Source: Athripsodes cinereus
Lineage: Eukaryota; Arthropoda; Insecta; Trichoptera; Leptoceridae
Assembly (NCBI GenBank): GCA_947579605.1
Contig: OX388311.1
Coordinates: forward strand, 28,708,951 to 28,772,950
DNA: 64,000 bases
Reading direction: 5' to 3'
Part shown: positions 1-10,700 of the stretch, one piece after another
Layout: the number at the start of each line of letters is the position of its first letter
Position numbering within the stretch: the first letter of the stretch is position 1
Translations under genes and position numbers: made by a program
Notes under the pieces: generated by a model
The model's input: the letters and a program-made list of their open reading frames with translations, nothing else
What the model was told of the DNA's origin: nothing
The model's database searches: none

Positions 1-1100
1 AAATACGGTGTAGGATTATGTTCTCTACATAAAAACCCAACAAGTCCATAACAGAATGATATCTGTACAAATGTAAAAAGCCACTTTATTAACAACATTT
101 TATGATAGGTATATCACTTGTATCATTGTAATAATAAAAGTCCGACATTGTTTCACATTATCCTGCTTTTTATTTTATTCATTGTATGTATCTTCAAAAC
201 TTTAAACATCTTCATAATAATGTTATAACTGGAGGTAATAAATTTTATCATATTTATTTATTTACGGCATAATTGCCTTTGGTTACAAAATATTACAAGT
301 ATAAAATGGACAATTTTACAAATTATAGAGGTTACAAAACAATGAAAACACAATGACTACAATAATCTTGATAAAAGTTAAATTAAATTATAAAGTAAAT
401 ATTAAATTAAATTTGTAATTTCAGAATATCTCATTAAAACATTGTGTATTTTAAGATTTTTTCTGACAATTTAAAGGTAAAAACAAAGTTTCAAAGTATT
501 GTACATTTTTTTTCGTGTTTATTCACTATTAGATTTTCCATTGATTCAAAAATTATATTTTTTTTATTTATTTATTTATTTCTCTTAAATATACATACAA
601 GTCAGTTATAATAATTTAAACATAATCTTACTTATTTTTTATTCCCCAGGCAGTAACGTTATATATACTGGTGTTAGGGGAAATAGTATTAAAAACTATA
701 ATTACTTAAATATCTAGATGTTTATAAAATAACAATTTAACTAGATTCCAAACAGTAACTCACCTCACTCACTCACAGTAAGTTCACCTTAAAAATATAA
801 TCTAAGTCGGGTTTAAACTTAAACTTACTAACTAGAATCTTGTAATATTATGTAAGTATGTCACAAGCAAAACTAACATAAATGTTATTGCAAAATAAAT
901 CATTAAGTACATTTACATGTAAACAAACAATAATTATAATAAACATGTAAATTCCATACCTCTAATAATAACACATAATATCTGTCTCTTGATGACTGGA
1001 CTCTTTGGACTTAACTTTGTCCCATCAAATGTGTAGAGAATTATACATTACTTTAGTATTTTCATTTAGAAGTTATTCTCTAATCTATTAGAATTTATAC
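1..1100. other. AT-rich intergenic DNA, no gene seen
   Basis: No open frame of interest, RNA gene or clear repeat is visible. The stretch has long A/T runs and short ATTT-type simple repeats (for example around 555-590). Confidence 0.6.
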
Positions 1101-1116
1101 GGCATATAAGAGACTT

Positions 1117-1345
1117 ATAAGAATCTGCCAACAACGAGCTAACTGGATTGACCACAACATCAGGAACCCAGGACTGCTCATCACCATCGCGGAAGGCAGA
1201 AATGGTAGAGGCCGACCAAGAGATGCTTATATGGACCAACTGTTATAGAAGGACATGAACTGTGGCATATACGTAGAACTAAAGAGACTAGCTGAAAATA
1301 GGGAGGAATGGAGAAGAAAATCCAAACTCGTGTATATATATAATT
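1117..1345 (+). pseudogene. LINE reverse-transcriptase C-terminal remnant
   Basis: In one plus frame the segment reads W-I-D-H-N-I-R-N-P-G-L-L, then AEGRNGRGRPRDAYMDQLL, a TAG stop, then a tail with LAENREEWRRK. The G-R-G-R-P-R basic motif followed by a W-R motif is typical of the C-terminal end of RTE-like LINE ORF2 proteins. Only this end is present and it carries an internal stop, so it is a dead fragment. Its family differs from the RTE-like copies further right, which end in L-S-A-Y-P. Confidence 0.55.
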
Positions 1346-1435
1346 ATATATGAGACTACTAAGAATAAAAAATAAAGATTCCACTATAATATAATTTCTC
1401 TGTAAGTATAATATATAAAAACTATTTTTTTCTGA

Positions 1436-1620
1436 AATTCATAGTGTGAAAACACTACAACAGGAACTACTACTATCCCACAGGTGGGGTAGCCAGTAGA
1501 CCACTGGTATAAAAAAAAATAGTTCATTCGAACACTTGCCTTTAAAAAAACACTTGATAACTTATGGAAAAGAATGAGAGGCCAATTCTTTACTGGGTGC
1601 CTCCACCGAATAAACTAAAA
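1436..1620. repeat. SINE-like dispersed repeat (GTGGGGTAGCCAG family)
   Basis: Contains CCCACAGGTGGGGTAGCCAG followed by an A-rich stretch and AACTTATGGAAAAGAATGAG. Related copies, some inverted, occur near 6105-6300, 6700-6955, 29820-30060, 37140-37264, 37611-37757, 38228-38560 and 41690-41910. The repetition is seen directly; the class (SINE or short non-autonomous LINE) is inference. Confidence 0.5.
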
Positions 1621-2204
1621 CAGAAAGCATGAATGTATTTGTTATACCAAATTAATATTTTAATAAAAATAATGGCCTAAATCCACATAGGGAAGCTATT
1701 TTTAGTCAGTCGACAGACTCTCTGCATGTAATGAAAATACAGATCATCTTCCTAGTGCTAAGTTTTTTTTTTCATTTCAATAAAACATAATTATTTCATA
1801 TTTGAAAATAATTTGTTGTGCTAATATTAGAGTGCTGAAATTTAAATTATAAACGACCTAACAACTAATAAAGTGTAAAACAAAATTTTATGTGATTCTG
1901 ATATTATGCAATTTGTGTATTATAATAGGTGATAAATCACTCCAGAACAGGATTGTATGGAGGGGAGTTCTAAAGGTAAATTTGAATTTAGTGCGAATTT
2001 CGCTGAAATGAGTGTTTCTACCAAAGACTAGTTTCTACCAAAAAGCAAGTTTGAATTATGGCGCGAATTACCTTCTAGGTGCAAACAATGTTTTCCATTA
2101 TTTTGAATGCATGCTTTGGAATTTTGGATTGTCATGTAAATTCTGTTATTTTCGCACTCGCGTCTCGCGGTAGCAGTAATATGTGGTAATATTGTGTAAA
2201 CAAA

Positions 2205-5200
2205 ATGAACGTAGATTTAATTTGTAGAATTTGCCTCAAAAAAGGAAAATTGAAGTCTATATTCAATTTACAGAAAAGTGAAGGAGGTCAAACTGTGTCT
2301 TGCTCGGATATGATGGTATTTTGCGCTTCTGTCACGGTAAATTGTAATCAATTATGTTTCTAATTTACTTTATGCTCATCTCTGTTTAAATACTTATTAT
2401 CATTCACAGAATTATAAAATTGCTTACATGTTTACTATTTAGTTACATACTGTTGTAGCTCTTAATATTTATGCATATGTATTTTTTTATATTTTGCGTC
2501 ATAGGTGGACGAATCAGATGGTTTCCCTTCACATATTTGTGCCCCTTGCTTCAAAAAACTGTGCGCTGCTTATAAATTTCGGAATTTATGTGAAAAATCA
2601 TTTGATTATCTCACGAAATATTTTACTGAGAATAAAGCACCTCTGATAGAAATTAAAATGAAGGATCAAGATGATAAAACATTGGAAGATTTTGATTGCA
2701 AAGATGAACCTGATATAAAGCAACATTATATGAATGTAAATGTTGTTGATGAGATGACAATAGAAAATGATGACACAGATTATCCAGATATCCCTGTGAT
2801 AGATGATGATGATGGAGACTGTATATTTTTAGTAGTTAAAGAGGATTGTAAGTCATTAAAAAACTCTTTTTTTTAATTTAAACTTGTGGACATATCGTCC
2901 TTGCATATTTAAAATGACGTATGTAAATATATAAATGTTTTGACATTTCTAGAATAAACTGCTTACTATGACATTAAAATCATTTTTTAAAGTGATTCTT
3001 TATATCAAATAATAAAATGTAATATTTTTAGAATAATATCACATTCCAATAAACATTTATAAGCCCTAATGAACACTTTTCAAGAGCATGTCTAACTAAA
3101 AATGTTTACACATACGCCATCTTAAATATGCAAGGAGGATATACATCACTCATATGTACGTAGAGAGTATTCATTTACTTTTTTAGCTTCCTTAAGTGTT
3201 CATGAATTATAACACAATGGTATCAAGGGTATTCTCACTGTCCCAACTTATTACCGCTGAAGGCTGTTGGGGTCGGCTCTTCTCGTTCTGAGGTTGTACA
3301 CTCTTCTGTTTCCTATATCCTCTTCATCCAGGCCATTTCTCCGCAAGGGTATTGTTTCCTATTATGATTAATAATAAGGACACACATGAAGCGTTATTGG
3401 GAAAATCAAGCTACGTCAATGATAGGCAGTTGTCTAAATTTATGAAACTTTTTCACAATAACTAAGTAGTACATTTTTTTCTGAAAGATATGCTGTAATA
3501 TTGTAAACAGATAATACTTATGAATTGGAATATTAAACTCCACTATGTAGTAGTTTTTTTTAGTATATACCTACCCTTTTTATTAACTATTTTAACAAGT
3601 CAATTGATTTTAATAACTACCATTATAATTTATGTTAAAAATATTTATACCATCACGTCACGTCAGCCAGTGGATAAACTGCATTCACGTCACGTCATAG
3701 CCAGTGGATAAACTGCATTCACATCACGTCATAGCAAGTGGATAAACTGCATTCACGTCACGTCATAGCCAGTGGATAAACTGCATTCACAAATATTTTT
3801 ATTGATATTGGTCATAATTTCATACTCTATATTTTCAGATGAAAATCCTGATGAACCAAACAAATCCGAAGTTAGTCAATCCAAAAGTGGAAGTGGAAAA
3901 GATAAAAAGGAAAAATTAAAATGTCAATTTTGTCCGAAATTATTTAAATACAGATATGAACTAGGACGTCATGAAGATTCACATATTGGTATCAAAAGAT
4001 ATTTCTGTGAAATATGTCAAAAAGGTATAAGGATAGTATTCTTTTTTTAATGTTTTTATTTTTATCAATCATTAGACCATCTTGTGCACTTGTGAAAATT
4101 GGAATCTTGAATTTGACCCTGACCCGATAATCGTTTGGTCATCTCTCAATGTCACCTGTAGATGATTCCATGTAACCAACCTGGACACGCCAATAGCCCT
4201 TTTTTAGAAGTTACACTTAACAACTGTGTGTGAACCGCGCACCTTTTGTGCATGAGGCCAAGACTCCAGGCTACCGACACTTTATAGCCTGTTTTTTTTA
4301 GTTTAAATTAAATTTTGTATTTTATTGGTATTTATTTTGTAAAACTCCATATTAATCAAGAAATAAAATTTGATTTTTCAGTTATATAAGTACTTTATTT
4401 ATTAGAGTGCAAGTTTGAAAAAGACATTACAAATAACATTACATAAAAATAAACTAATAAAGTACTTACTTGTTAAACTAAATAGCCATATTTTATTTCT
4501 TAATTAATATTCAATATTATTTTTTAACTATCTACTATTGTTTATTTATTTTTTGCTTGTAACAGAACCACTCATGTCTTAAATATTAAATAATTCGTGT
4601 TTCTATTTCAGCATACCGTTCTGAGAAAAATCATAAAAATATGCACAAACGTGGTCGGGACTTTAAGTGTGAAATATGTTCTAAATGTTTCATTACAAAA
4701 TCTGAGTTTACTATCCATGTGAATACACATAGTAAGGATAGGAAATTGATTACGTGTGGAATGGATGGGTGCACCAAAAAATTCATTACTATGGGCGGTC
4801 TTAAGAGACACAGGTATGTTATACATCTTCTTCATTTATCACTTTCATATAGTCCTTCGTGCTCTTTCGTGTGGCCGTATTATGTCTTTGTTTTATAATA
4901 TAAATTTAAAACTAAAGAGTATTATGGAAATTGTGAAATCACCACAGACTTTTTTGTTTATGTATATATTTTCAGTTTTTTTTCATTGCTTTAATTAATG
5001 CATTATAAACAAACTTATTAATATATGTCTATGGTCGCGTGACACTTCATCATACATTAATACAAAGTTAATGAAGGTAGAGTCTCGGCCTCATGAACAA
5101 GGGGTCCGTGGTTCGATACCAGGTGCCGGCAAACTCCCCTTTCACGAGACAAGCTTTTATTAGCTTACTGTGAAAGGTGTATAAGGTTGTATTTGAGTTT

Positions 5201-6065
5201 ATAACAAAACTCAGATAAAACTTTAAAAAAAAATGTATGTAGGTAATTTTCTTTTCATAGGTGTATCAACAGAAAAGTTTTTACTGACGTACTGTGGATA
5301 TATATTTTAATCTCATCTAGATGTTGATCAGTATCTTTGATATTCACTTAGACGTAGAGAAATGATAAGAGTTTTAATACTGTATATTTTTACAATTCTA
5401 GAAACCAACATGATGGTATCAAAAATTTTATTTGCCACTTGTGTAGCAGAAAATTTATAGACAAATATTACCTGGAATATCACCTGAGAAGACATAACAA
5501 TGAGAGAAAGTTTCAATGTTCTTTCTGTGACAAAAAATTCTTCGAATCATCGGCTAAGCTGAATCACGAAAGAAGGTATCATAAAAACTATCTTTTCTAA
5601 ACAGTTTCGTATCTAATATTTAAAAATAAATATATTGTAAAATGAGTGACGATGCAGAGTACGAACGACTTTGATTTTAGCACCCTTCAACAATTCTCAG
5701 ACCATCGAAGACATTTATTATTGTTTAATAAAAATGAATAACAAAATAGAACAACGAAAAAAATAAACATTAAATTTTGTTTTAAATATATCGAGCATCT
5801 TGAAAAATTATTAAATTAGTTATTCGTTTTATTTTTTATTTTTAGGCACACTAATACCAGAAACTATCCATGTTCTATATGCGACCACAGCTCCTTTACT
5901 TCTACTGCACATAAACAACATATGATGTCACATTCTAAGATATTAAACGAGAAATGTCGCTTCTGCTCAAAATGCTTTGCCCGACGATACAATAGGAGAC
6001 GCCATGAGATGTTGATGCATGGAATTTCTGCAGAAGAAAAAACTGAATTTAATGACTTGGAATAA
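2205..6065 (+). CDS. ZAD C2H2 zinc-finger protein, array gene A (418 aa, 6 exons)
   Basis: Exons: 2205-2336, 2505-2847, 3839-4024, 4612-4813, 5402-5575, 5846-6065 (phases 0,1,1,2,2; GT-AG throughout). Residues 1-44 plus the start of exon 2 form a ZAD: ICRIC in exon 1 pairs with ICAPC in exon 2, and a conserved S-D-G-F-P follows the splice. An acidic linker runs to about residue 158. About eight fingers follow, beginning CQFCPKLFKYRYELGRHEDSH; the second, CEICQKGAYRSEKNHKNMH, has a non-standard loop. ZAD domains mediate dimerisation in insect C2H2 factors, so a nuclear DNA-binding role is inferred. The start is the first ATG of the ZAD exon, aligned with the other four genes. This is the most diverged of the five, with the shortest fingers region together with B. 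Confidence 0.9.
2895..3139. mobile_element. MITE family B copy 1 (TCGTCGTTGCAT termini), in gene A intron 2
   Basis: Starts TCGTCCTTGCATATTTAAAA and ends TTAAATATGCAAGGAGGA, imperfect terminal inverted repeats. The interior (TTTTGACATTTCTAGAATAA, AATAATATCACAT) is shared with copies at 19864-20109, 45079-45279 and 58221-58449. This copy is the most diverged. No transposase frame, so non-autonomous. Confidence 0.7.
3215..3360. repeat. Relatively GC-rich repeat-like segment in gene A intron 2
   Basis: A locally GC-richer block with TTACCGCTGAAGGCTGTTGG and a pyrimidine-rich TCCTCTTCATCC stretch, unlike the AT-rich intron around it. It looks like a transposon fragment but no domain or terminus is recognisable. 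Confidence 0.3.
3665..3790 (+). repeat. 34-bp minisatellite, about 3.7 copies, in gene A intron 2
   Basis: The unit starts AGCCAGTGGATAAACTGCAT and continues with TCACGTCACGTCAT. Copies begin at 3665, 3699, 3733 and 3767, with one or two substitutions per copy. The array ends 48 bp before the exon 3 start at 3839. Confidence 0.9.
5065..5215 (+). repeat. tRNA-derived SINE-like repeat in gene A intron 4
   Basis: Has GTGGTTCGATACCAGG, a good RNA polymerase III B-box core, preceded by GGTAGAGTCTCGG as a weak A-box. There is no cloverleaf or acceptor stem, so a SINE relic is more likely than a tRNA gene. Confidence 0.4.
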
Positions 6066-6351
6066 TATTTATGTCATTAAAATTATTCCAAAATTACTAA
6101 TGCACTGTACTATACCATCATAGTATATCCCCAAAAGTGAGGTAGACAGCAGACCTCTCCTTGCCGTCAAAAAATCAAGACACAGGAAGGGTGGCAAATC
6201 TTACCGCTGAATTTAAAGTGTAAAATGTCCTCGACAACTTTCGAAAGAGTGGGAGACCAATTCTTTAGCAAGTGTTCCTCATAAAATTATCCCTGGTTGT
6301 AAATGAATTGTAAGATTGTCTACTAATGCCTTTTAAATACTCAATTAAATC

Positions 6352-6357
6352 AATAAA
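6352..6357 (+). terminator. Poly(A) signal of gene A
   Basis: First AATAAA after the gene A stop codon (287 bp downstream), followed by T-rich sequence. The 3' UTR would contain a copy of the GTGGGGTAGCCAG-type repeat at about 6105-6300. Confidence 0.55.
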
Positions 6358-6539
6358 AATGTTTTCTGTTACTAATTGCTGTTTTGGTGTCATTTCTTCA
6401 AAATAACTTTACTACAATGTATATAGAATGAGACAAAGTATGCAAATATTTAATTTCTGATCTTATAAAGACACCCATTGGAAAACAATACTGTGACTGA
6501 TAACTTGGGGTACAAAAATAGACATACCTACTCTATCTA

Positions 6540-6690
6540 GGTCCATGAAATAAATGAGTTTTAAAAGAGGACTGAAGACACACCTTTTTGCTGGGAGTTT
6601 CAGGTGATGGATACAATATACGGCGCCCTTGAGGTCATGCTGTGAGTAAACGGCGCCTTACATATTGTCCATATATATATATATATATAA
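6540..6690 (+). mobile_element. LINE 3' end with (AT)n tail
   Basis: A short frame reads MSFKRGLKTHLFAGSFR then stop, resembling the F-K..L-K..L-F terminus of CR1/Jockey-like ORF2. It is followed by GGCGCCCTTGAG, AAACGGCGCC and an (AT)n run at 6668-6689. The GGCGCC-containing tail recurs at 13980-14040. Confidence 0.5.
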
Positions 6691-6699
6691 ACATAGACC

Positions 6700-6955
6700 A
6701 TTCACAAAATTTTCAAGTCAGACATTCTTTCCCTGCTATCTTCTGTGCACATTTAAAATGAGTGAGTAACTTTTTTGATTCCTTCATTTTAATATGCTCC
6801 ATGAACTGGCAACGAATAGGACTCCCACCCTTTTCTTTGTGTTTAAGTGGCAGATATTTGTAAAACAAGGCAATTAGTTTATTGGCTACTCCACTTGTGA
6901 GAAATGTTATGATGATATAAATAGGTAGGCAGATATTTTTCTTTTTATATATCAC
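6700..6955 (-). repeat. Dispersed repeat, GTGGGGTAGCCAG family, inverted
   Basis: CTCCACTTGTGAGAAATGTT followed by ATGATGATATAAAT matches the end of the copy at 41690-41910. The 80-codon minus-strand frame inside it is a product of the repeat, not a gene. Confidence 0.45.
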
Positions 6956-7141
6956 TCCTTCTTATTTATTCTTTAATCTTTATTTTACAAAATAAATTAA
7001 CAAAAGATGAATTTCTTGCAATAATGCAGTTTCTCTAAACTAATACTTCACAATTTCATCCCTCTACTGCCTTTCCCCTAATTCTTGTTTTACTGACAAT
7101 ATTTTAGCAATTAAAAATATCACTCACTATCATGGATTACC

Positions 7142-7368
7142 GATTTATTAATACTATACTATACCCTCACGCCGTGTCCCAAGTGGGGTAGGCAGAGAGA
7201 ACGGAACGCCAAACAGATCTATCTTTACACGCTTCCTCCACATTCATACAGTTCCTCATACACGCACGTCGGTTCCTCTTACTCAACACACGGCCGTCCT
7301 TGAGAATTTAAGCCACGTGGTTCTCGGACGCCCGCGTTTCCTCACACCCTTTCTTTCAGATTTATTAA
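7142..7368 (-). mobile_element. RTE-like LINE, 5'-truncated copy with target duplication
   Basis: The insert 7152-7358 is flanked by the direct repeat GATTTATTAA (7142-7151 and 7359-7368). Its 3' side carries an ACTAT-type tail then CCTCACGCCGTGTCCCAAGT. The sequence matches the copies at 56108-56710 and 59154-59804. At about 207 bp it keeps only the extreme 3' end. Confidence 0.85.
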
Positions 7369-7629
7369 ACCTACTATCTTTTCAAACTTATAAGAGTAAA
7401 TTGTGAAAAGATAAATATCTTAGACTTACAGATGAATTATTTGAAGCTAATCTATATTGTTACGGGGTTTAAATACTATTTTATTTAGGTTAACAGTAGA
7501 TTGCTTCCAAACTAGAGGTAATAAATTCAATGAAATCAAATATTATTAGATTCCCTTGGCTAGAGGTCAACACGAAGTTAATAAATGAGCTAAAATTGTC
7601 TATGACTAAAAAACAGCAATCTGTCACCG

Positions 7630-7772
7630 AAATGTTCTATGGCTGTCACTTACCAAAACAAAGAAATTGGGAAAGAGTGTAATATTCTGAATAATATTAT
7701 AATTTTTTGTTAATCGTAACAGTAGTATAGACATTTTTCTATTGATTTCATGTGTTTTAAATCTAATTAACT
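7630..7772 (+). promoter_or_regulatory. Conserved proximal upstream block of gene B
   Basis: TTCTATGGCTGTCACTT at about -135 and the ATAGACATTTTTCTATTGAT block just before the ATG are shared with the upstream regions of gene C (16824-16971) and gene D (23148-23292). The sharing is seen directly; promoter function is inferred from position. Confidence 0.5.
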
Positions 7773-10700
7773 ATGAAGATTGATTTAATATGCAGAGTGT
7801 GCCTAAAGGAAGGCGAAATGCAATCAATATTTGACAGCTATGAAATTGAAAATGATAAACCGGTTTATTGCTGGGAAATGCTCAATTTTTGTACATCCAC
7901 TAAGGTATTCGAATATGTGTTAATGTACTTAAGCAACCCTTTCATTTAACCCCTAATAGCAGCACCTGGTGCTGACTGGAGTTGTAAGATAAACCCTCAA
8001 CTATTTATTATTGTTTATCATTATCAAACATTATATGTGTACCTATAATTTATTGATAAAAAGTTGCATAGCTTGATATGTTTTACTAATTAAAATCACG
8101 TTGTTTTATGTGTAGGTGTCCCCATCAGATGGTTTTCCCTCACAGATATGCAGGCATTGTTTTGCCAAGTTGTGGTCAGCCTATAAGTTACGCCGTCTCT
8201 GTGAAACATCCTACGAATATCTTACCCACTATATCCTAGAAAACAAACACACTGTGGAGAATATTAAAACAGAGGCCAATGATGATTGTTGTCCGGTGAC
8301 TAACTTTGTGACTGGAACTATTGAAATTAAAGAATTACAAAATAATGATGACAAAGAAGAATTAGATCTCCAAGATACTTATGTTGTGGATCAATGTGAT
8401 GCTGATGATGTTGCCAATGTTGAATTATATAATGAAACACATAATTATGATGAGCAAAATGAAAACATGAAGGGTAACTATCTATCTCTCTCACAAATGG
8501 GTAACCAGTAGACTAATAGGACATAATAAACAAGTAAATTGCAATAACTTCTTATTAGTGATGTATTATGAAAATCTACCTTTTACAGGACACTGGCAAA
8601 CTTTTAGAAAAAAGTGAAAGACTTATCCTTTTCAAAAATATCACTCGCCGTATTAGTAAAGACATTATATTTTTTCATGTGTTTGTAGAAATATACATAC
8701 ATACATACATACATACCATCACGCCGCTTCCCTCGCGGGGTAGGCAGAAAGGATCGAGCGCCACTTCCTTCTATCCTTGCATACATCTTTCGCTTCCGTC
8801 ACTGTCATACAATTCCTCATGCATGCTCTCCTGTTCAACGTGCTCAACACGTGACCGTCCTGTAGGATTTGATTTAAATGATCTTGCCATTTAATCCTCG
8901 GACGTCCACGTCTCCGAGCACCATTCCTCTCAGCCAAATATATCTTCTTAGTCATTCTGTCCTCATTCATTCTTTCCACGTGCCCAAACCATCTTAACTT
9001 ATTTACATTCATCCTTGTTATTACACCAACTTTCATTCCACATTCCTTTCGTATATCACTGTTACGCACACGATCTCTCAGACTTTTACCACACATCCTT
9101 CTCAACGATCTCATTTCCACTGCATTTATGCCACTTTCATCCTTCTTTAACCATGTCCACGTCTCACTTGCATACATAAGTGTTGGCACTAAGATAGCAG
9201 AGTGCACCAACCTTTTAGCTGTGGTGGATATGTTTCTATTTGCAATTATTGCAAGTTAGAAATATCATAAATGACCTATTTGTTGTATTTTATTTTTAAA
9301 CTCAAAATAAGAGTAAATTGTGGACACATAAATATTTTTCTATTTACAGATGAAATATCTCAAGCTGCAAAAATAAACAGTGCAAAAAAATCTACAAATA
9401 AAGATTTAAGAACTAAAAAAGAAATGCTGAAATGTGAACACTGTTCAAAAACATTCAAATTCAAATATAGATTACTTATACATGAAGAGACGCATATAGG
9501 TCTCAAAAAATATTTCTGTGATATTTGTCAAAAAGGTATTTGATTTATCAATGATTTTAATATCGTACTATATCAGGAATAAGTATACCCTTCAGTTCAG
9601 ATTCCCATGCACTCGTTCAACCAATCTCTAATAAATTTATAAATCAATTTATATTAAATAATTAAAACTCCCTTTTGTAAATGCTGTTGTTTGTCCTTAT
9701 TTGGGATCCTTGAAATGTTTGTCTGTTTGATATGTTTTGTAAAATAGTAATAATGACTTGTCGTGTATCCTTGTGATTGTGTGATGTAGAGTAAAAAAAT
9801 ATGTGTCAAGTCATACTGTAATAAAAGCTCTCTATGATTGAGCTACAAATTTTGTAAATATTACCTTAATGCACAGTATTTTGATTTATAGTTTTATAGT
9901 GGTCTATTTTTTGTAGTAATGTATATTCAGATTAGTATACAATGATAATTTGTTCTTCATATGTTAAACTGTCTGTTTTGCAGCATATCGCTCTGAAAGA
10001 GATCACATAAATATGCATAAACGTGGCTCTAAATTCAAGTGTGATATTTGTTCTAAATGTTTCAATGCCAAATCCAGATTAGCTTACCATATTGTGATAC
10101 ACAATACTAACAGGGTGGGGTTACCATGTGGTGTCAATGGCTGCACTAGAACATTTGTAACAACAGCAGGGTTGCAATTACATAGGTAAAGTATCTAATT
10201 GCCACAGTAATTCAATAGAAATCAAAGAATTTCCATAATCGCCCAACATTTTGTTAGTATTTTTAAATAAATCTGATTTAGGCATGTAATTTAAGATTTA
10301 AATTTATTACTTACATGTAAATTATATTTTTTAGATCACAACATGATGGAGTAAAAAAAGATTTTGTTTGTCATGTGTGTAGCTATACTTGTGCATACAA
10401 ATATAGTCTGGATGCGCACCTGAGAAAACATTCCAACGAGAAGAAGTTTCAATGCTCTAAATGTGAAAAGAAATTCTTATATGCGTCATCCAGAAAATCT
10501 CATGAAATAAGGTTATTTATTCCATAAATATTCTATATTTTCAAGTGTAACTTTGTGGAAATACATTATAAAAGATAATATTTAAATTAAAACACTGTTT
10601 AATGGAATTAAACAGTGTTTATAGTGGAATTAAACAGTGTTTTAATTTAAATATTATCTTTTATTTATTCCATTATATATAACAATATGAAATAATAAAA

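Noticed and set aside
8719..9210. 163-codon minus-strand frame as a host gene
   Set aside because: Clearly the C-terminal part of an RTE-like reverse transcriptase inserted in gene B intron 2.
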